Positions 20,426 to 25,957 of a stretch of 25,957 nt of DNA are shown here, piece after piece. How positions within the stretch are numbered: position 1 is the first letter of the stretch; every line of letters starts with the position of its first letter. The notes below the pieces were generated by a model. The model had not been told where the DNA came from. It did no database searches and saw nothing but the letters and a program-made list of their open reading frames with translations. The stretch is taken from the NCBI GenBank assembly GCA_025331125.1, contig JAOALB010000264.1, positions 1 to 25,957 on the forward strand, read 5' to 3'. This DNA comes from Mycogone perniciosa (lineage: Eukaryota; Ascomycota; Sordariomycetes; Hypocreales; Hypocreaceae). A program made the position numbers and the translations under genes.

Positions 20426-22140
20426 CGTGACTCAAAAGACTTCTGACGCAGCACAAGCGCTCGGGAAGCAAGAGATTGAGATTGATTGCAGGTACGGTAT
20501 TGTAAAGGAACCCGACTAAGGTCAGGAATCAGCAATGCCGAAGTTTTATCGGCGTGAGGCTATTCTTGAACGGAAGAGCACCCTGAAAGAGGTCGTGGAG
20601 ACAATGACGGAGACATAGATGAACTTGATGTTGGGTTGTCACGTTGTCACTTTCAGTCTTATCTTATAGCCACGGGTGCCTTGGGAATGATTCGGATAGT
20701 GCCGATAGTGGAGGTAGCGCATTGCGATCCGATTCGGGACGAGGGGTGGTGTGCTGCCTCTCGCTTCGCCGCTTTGGTATGAGGCTGGCAATGGGCGGTG
20801 GGGCGTTCCCAGACGCGTTCGCTGGTGCGACTAACCCCGCCATTAGTCCAGGCTGGCCCTACGTCTCGCCCGCCCTACACTCGAATCAGGATGCTATCGT
20901 TTCCTTACATTGGTTCTCGACACGAAGGCTAGACGTTACAAGGCGATACGATAGTTGTGAGCATCCCACTCCATCTTCTTGTCTCATTGGCTGGCCTAAA
21001 ACCTAAAACCGTTATGTAATATATTCGTCGAATAATGTGTGTGCCCAAAAGCCCGAACCTTTACGCTATCCCGCTCTTCTTCGTTCACCGGGTTGGTCTC
21101 GAAGGCGCACATCCACTGATTTCTCAATACCATGGATGAGGCAAAAGTTACGAGTCCCCACCACCTCGCAATGGGCCAAATAGGTCACTCTTATGAACGG
21201 CTGACAACATTGATGACGTGGCATGACGCGGTTTGACGCGGTTTGACGCGGTTTGAGGATGCTACCTATTACGACTGGACAACACAACTCAGCGTCGGTT
21301 TCTGAATTTGTGTCAGAACAAGCTGCCTAGACGGCCCTAGAAAGCCAATGAAAACAGGTTCCGAAGACGGATCCGTCAGACCGACTAGGGCATAGATGTT
21401 TGATGCTACCAGCTATATGTGTGGTATTGGAATGTGGCCAGATCAGTATGAATGGAACAAAGGTTGTTCTCGATGTCATACAATCTATATAAGGAAAGAA
21501 TCAGGACCTGATCAAAGGACATAATTCACCTTGTCAGCCGATCCAAGCGTATTCGCACGGAGCGTGGACACAAACGCTGGCAGCAGTGCCGTAGCAGGAA
21601 TTTTCGACAAGAGTAAACCATTTTAGAGTAGGGTAGCGTGAACCATCTCCCTTGCATGGCGTCATGCTGCGCCGTTATCTCCAGAATCGTGTTAATAGAA
21701 TCCTAGCTGTCCCTTCATACCGGATCAATAGCCCGCTGAACTTTGTGCCCAATTTCGCCGTCGCGCGAGAAAGCTGTGTGTTAGGCGGTCGTTATGGCCC
21801 CGTACTACCTTCTCCCGCTCCTGAAGCTCGTCTCCCTCTGTTCCTAAACTTTCGCGCGCCAAATGATACATGGAGGTATCCTAATGAAAGCTTCGCGAAA
21901 GTGTATCAGACCATAAGCCTGGGAAGCCGGCGTTTTGTTTATACTCACTTGGCCGTGCCCGGCAAATCCAGCGTGATTAAGGTTGTTGCCCCTCACTCGT
22001 GTCAGAGAGCGAATTTAAGACGCTATAACCAACGTTCAGCTACTGTGGGCCTGGCGACACTTTGACTTTGCCGTGAGCGGGGCTCGATGACTCGACTGGG
22101 TTGGTTGAGTTGGAGGCGTTCCCTTGTATGCTCCACCGGC
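20426..22140. other. Region with no recognisable gene
   Basis: This holds the presumed promoter of the gasdermin-like gene. Open frames at 20644-21006 (+) and 21652-22065 (+) start at non-ATG codons and have no domain. One small tandem repeat lies at 21214-21253. Confidence 0.4.
21214..21253 (+). repeat. 10-base tandem repeat
   Basis: Three perfect TGACGCGGTT units (21224-21253) are preceded by one degenerate unit (TGACGTGGCA, 21214-21223). The array lies about 0.8 kb upstream of the gasdermin-like gene and outside any recognised gene. Its function is unknown. Confidence 0.85.
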
Positions 22141-22700
22141 ATGCATTAGTTTAAGCCGCATTACTACTATAGGGTAATACTAGAGTTCCTTTGCTATCCT
22201 ATGAACTTCTAAAAATATAAGCGTACTTTTATAGGTGGGTCGTTATGTACTTAAAACTTTACTCTACTTTCGGGTTTTCTAGCATAAATTAAATATATAG
22301 CAGTATTGCAAAGTATAGTATTATATCTGTAGAGTATGATTGGATACTTAAAGGTATAAGTCCACAAATAGCCATCACCTTGTGTGACGTTCCGGATCCT
22401 GTATGAGGTCGGGTCATGACACCTTGTTACTAAATTAGCTAAGAAAACCCGCGATACCCATTTCGAACTTTACGGTATAATTTTGTGATTTTTGCTTATA
22501 GTGGGAAATACCATATAATTAATACTATATTACTTAGCAAGAGTTGTTCTTATATATTAATACTATTAAAAATTTATAACTACTTAACTAAATAATAAGC
22601 ACACTTTTAAAAAATTTATAAATAGAATATTATATATATAATAAATAATATTTCAAGTTTATATTAAATTCTTAATTAAATTAGTAAAAGTTTAGACGGC
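22141..22700. repeat. AT-rich, TpA-rich island, possibly a RIP-decayed mobile element
   Basis: Base composition falls sharply here, most strongly at 22490-22690, where A and T make up almost everything (runs such as TATATATATAATAAATAATA). The edges are fairly sharp: ordinary GC-balanced sequence resumes near 22700. Many TpA steps and no open frame fit the product of repeat-induced point mutation on an old transposon. No terminal repeats or element motifs survive to identify a family. Confidence 0.6.
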
Positions 22701-24690
22701 TTGTTTGCATCCGGAAATTGTGGTCTTGGCCCACTACATTTGGCAGCTGCCTCATCGGGGAATTTTCGGCCCCTCCATCCCTCGCTGCTTTTGCGTCGGC
22801 AATAAAAAGACCGGCCCTCCTCTCTCTTGCCATGTACCTCTCATGTCATTATTTCCTTCCTTTTGTTCCCGCTCTCACGTGATTGGCCTTCTAACTACAC
22901 GTCTTGCAACTTCATTATGGGTTTTTACAACAGACAAGAAACATGATTACACCTGCACTTAATCCAGCGCTTCAACCGTATTATCTTTACCATAATAGTA
23001 CCCTGAAATTGGTCTACGTCCCGGACACTTGCTTGATCTCATGAGACCAAATCTCCCCCACCAACCTCTATCCACGTCTTGTCACAAGCGGAAAGATCGA
23101 AGCTGATGTGGGTGGATGGCCCTCGACGACTTATCCAAAATTACCCAAAAAGGCAAAAATTTATCACAAGGGATGCCCATATACGGAAAAAATGGATAGA
23201 CACGGATGCTGGCATCATGCAGTGGCGTTGACGTTGTATCTGCCTCCCTCTCATGACACTGGATGCTCCACCAAGTTCTCAGCAGGTCTCCGTGGTGTGG
23301 ATTTGACTTACAGAGGGGAATAAGGGCGAGGCAGTGCCCGTTTTGGGAAATTAACATTGTCACAAATGGAGCAGCATTCCAGCTTACGGACACTCCGAGT
23401 GTCCATCCTGGAAAGCGATCAACCACTTGATGCGGACTTGACGTCCCCATGCCCAACAATTGGCCAGACCCAACTCACCAATTCCCTAGTCGTCTCAGGG
23501 GAAACACAGAAACCTCCCTTTGCGCTATTTTACTTGGGCCCATGGATCTTAGTCCGCGCTGATTCGACCAATGAGTGGCGTAACCCTCAACCTGCCCGAT
23601 ATCGAATGCATGACCACGCTGAAGACGATTCCAATTACGCAAAGAATGGAGCATCACCCTGACCGTTATGCAGCCTCTAGCTCAAGCTATTCATCTAGCA
23701 TCTTGAGATGACCAAGGACAGGGCGATGATAGGTGAAGTGCTGCCCGAACAGAGCATAGGCTCGGAGTAGCCGGCCTTGGGGCGTAAGGTCGTGGTCATC
23801 AGCTCCGCCCTCCGCCTATTAGTTCACAAGATGTGGACTTGGCCTCGCAAAAATGGAAAGAGCGTGGAGGCCGTATCAACTCCTGAATCCTGCTGGCCAT
23901 GGCAACTTCACAGCACCTCACGCCTAAGACGCAAGAATCGTATGACGAGGGGTTTGGGGGGGCGAAATGATACCATGCCAATCTCCGTCGTTTGCGGGCT
24001 GATGACTGTCTACGCGATTATCTATCTTAATACGTCCAGCACAGCTCGTCAGCATGGGCGGATGAACATCTTTGGACCGCCGACCTAACGGAAAGGAGGT
24101 GTGATGCTAGTACAGACCCCTCGGCCTGAGAATGGCCAAGTCGGGCCTTCTATGGATAAGCCCGTCGTATGCAACATCATGTATTGGTCTATTACGAAGA
24201 TGTTGTGAGGTGCTCGGTCCAGGGGTTTTGGGCCAACAGCATGAATGTGTATCCATGCTCTAAGGGTTGGCCAATGATGATCTGAGCAACTCAGCGTTTC
24301 CAAACGGGTCCGCTAAGTTACTCGGCCTGAAGCTCTCGTTTCGCCGGTCCGGCTTGGCCGCGTAGCTGCAAGCTCCGCCACTCTGAGATCGGGTTCTACC
24401 TCTTGATCTAGATATGAGACCAAACGGAACGCGCAAGTGGTCGTAGCCGCAATGGCACGAATGAGAAATCATCGCAGGCATCTGTGTGGGAAGGAGGGGG
24501 TGGGGTGAGCGCTTTCTCCTCTCAGCCAGGGACTTTCAGGGGAAACTTGGCAATGCCGACGTCTGTTCACAGCCCCGCTGGCAACTCCGAGAGGAGAGAT
24601 CGACTCTTGGATAAATAGGAAGGACTATCTCGCACTTTTTCTTTCCCGTCTTCGATCACAATATACTCACTATTCCTGCCATCATCCACT
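22701..24690. other. Region with no recognisable gene
   Basis: Short open frames occur on both strands, none with a domain or convincing splice links. The last 200 bases contain the pyrimidine-rich promoter of the gene that starts at 24691. Confidence 0.4.
24611..24617 (+). promoter_or_regulatory. TATA-like element
   Basis: ATAAATA lies 74 bases before the ATG at 24691. It is followed by a CT-rich stretch (CACTTTTTCTTTCCCGTCTTC), a common fungal core-promoter layout. This is pattern evidence only. Confidence 0.4.
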
Positions 24691-25957
24691 ATGGCTGCCC
24701 CCTTCAGATTCAAAGCATATATTCCTAAGTTGCAAAAGCCGCCAAAGCCGAAACAAACAGCACCTGTCCCAAACACACATAAACAGGATTTCGCATCACT
24801 AGAAGCTTGCGGTATAAACCTGCCTTCTCACCATAATATGGAAGACTTCAGTCTTGATTGCCCGTATGACATGCTATCCGGCCTTTACTCCATGGACCAG
24901 TGCTCTGGTTCCAATACGGATGGCGAAGTAGTCCAAGACCTTGCGGGTGATTTATCCAGTCCTGCCAACCAATTGGCCTTGCCCGCTGAACCAATCCTAC
25001 ACGGTGACCAGAATCAAGGTAGCTATTTCCTACTACACTTGTACGATAGGGGAGACTGACAAGATCATAGATGAAGAAAAGAGGGACAGAAAGGCAGACA
25101 AAATGTCCCCAATGCTAGTTCACCCAACCCCTCCCGCAACAACTTTTGGCTCTACCACAGGACAACAGGTTGCCGATGACGTTATGGAGCAACCAGGATT
25201 CATTGAGTCTAGAGCTGGCATCGCCATGCAATCGCCAGACCGACCAACTCACGACATTGACTTATGTGGATTTCACCGTGATGCCTCGCTCTCCCCGCCA
25301 GCTTCAAGCACATCTGCATCTGCCATCACAATTCTTGGGAGTCCCTCTCCAGAGGACCGTCCCGGTGATGATGAGGGTTGTCAACGCCAAGATGTCGTGA
25401 TTATTTCTAAGCAGACGAAGCGACTTCTGGGGGATGGCCAAGATGATAATGACGCCAATAATCAAGCGGAGGTGAAACGACTAAGATTGTCTTCCACTGC
25501 TGGATGTGGCGCCTTGCTGCACCAGCCAGGCGCCAGCAATGTTGCCTCAACACCAGTTGACAATGTGGATGGAGCTTACGATGAGTCTTGTCATCACCTA
25601 TCGTCAACCCGCCACAACCGTGACAGCAACAACGGCACTTGTGGCGAACTTAGCTTGGCTGTGGATGCACATACCCGCTGTCCCAAACGTAATATCCATT
25701 CACCGATGGATCGAAATGGCGGTCCCGTTAATCCTCCAACAGTCCAAGCCGGTCAATGCGGGTCATGCCTAATTTTTCGTTCAGCTCTCCTCGAAGCCCT
25801 GTACTTGTTGCAAAGTCCACCGTCCGAGGACAATACACACCCCACCCAACCCGAAAGCAGCATCTTGAAACGGCGATATGATCTGCGCAGACGACCTACA
25901 GCTCCTCAGGGTGGTTGGAACGAGGCTTCAAATAAAGATTCTCTGAGTCGTATGGAT
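24691..25957 (+). CDS. Disordered, probably nuclear protein of unknown function (partial, runs off the window)
   Basis: Exon 1 is 24691-25018. The intron is 25019-25070 (52 bases, donor GTAGCT, branch CTGAC, acceptor CATAG). Exon 2 starts at 25071 and stays open to the last base, giving at least 405 residues. The frame is preserved across the intron, and the ATG has a good context (CATCCACTATGGCT). I recognise no domain. The protein is rich in Ser, Pro, Asp and Asn and mostly looks disordered. Basic patches at KQTKR (223-227), VKRLRL (244-249) and KRRYDLRRR (376-384) could be nuclear-localisation signals. A Cys-x2-Cys (339-342) followed by a short hydrophobic helix-like segment (LIFRSALLEALYLL) is the most structured part and may begin a domain that continues beyond the window. 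A transcription-related role is possible but not shown. Confidence 0.7.

Noticed and set aside
19733..20446. Long plus-strand open frames antisense to the gasdermin-like gene.
   Set aside because: They mirror the codon structure of the minus-strand gene and lack any domain. The minus-strand product has the family landmarks.
21652..22065. A 137-codon plus-strand frame between the gasdermin-like gene and the AT-rich island.
   Set aside because: It opens at a TTG codon and shows no domain, promoter layout or splice link to another exon.

Overview
The window looks like an accessory region of a filamentous ascomycete genome. Genes carry short introns (about 48-113 bases) with GTRNGT-type donors and CTAAC/CTGAC-like branch sites. 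Protein families are typical of filamentous ascomycetes, and one strongly AT-rich island (about 22.14-22.70 kb) resembles a region decayed by repeat-induced point mutation. No bacterial features, tRNA, rRNA or CRISPR were seen.

Layout. From 0 to 10.3 kb the window is mostly gene wreckage: an ABC-transporter nucleotide-binding-domain fragment (+, about 1.82-2.0 kb), a kinesin-light-chain-type TPR relic (-, about 2.3-2.6 kb), a multi-pass membrane protein gene with three recognisable exons and one apparent 1-base frameshift (+, 3965-5009), an ABCC transporter pseudogene cut off after its first membrane domain (-, about 6.62-8.8 kb), and a fungal STAND-type N-terminal-domain protein gene with frame breaks just after its first exon (+, 8907-10250). 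From 11.2 to 20.4 kb lies an intact block of three genes. A five-exon gene (-, 15117-11195) encodes C2H2-like zinc fingers, a kinesin-light-chain-type TPR array and a subtilisin-like (S8) protease. A divergent four-exon gene (+, 15822-19386) encodes a DUF7580-like region and an S8 protease. A single-exon gene convergent with the latter (-, 20425-19571) encodes a fungal gasdermin-like pore-forming protein. From 20.4 to 24.7 kb no gene is recognised. A two-exon gene for a disordered, probably nuclear protein of unknown function starts at 24691 and runs off the right edge.

How the parts fit. Fungal gasdermins (RCD-1 of Neurospora, HET-Q1 of Podospora) are cell-death executioners, and HET-Q1 is activated by cleavage by the S8 protease HET-Q2. 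A gasdermin beside S8 proteases therefore reads as a regulated cell-death or allorecognition cassette. The unusual point is that two proteases flank it, sharing the S8 module and its exon structure but carrying unrelated N-terminal modules, as if two sensors could trigger one executioner. This functional link is inference from gene order and family knowledge. The gasdermin call rests on remembered family patterns, not on a database search.
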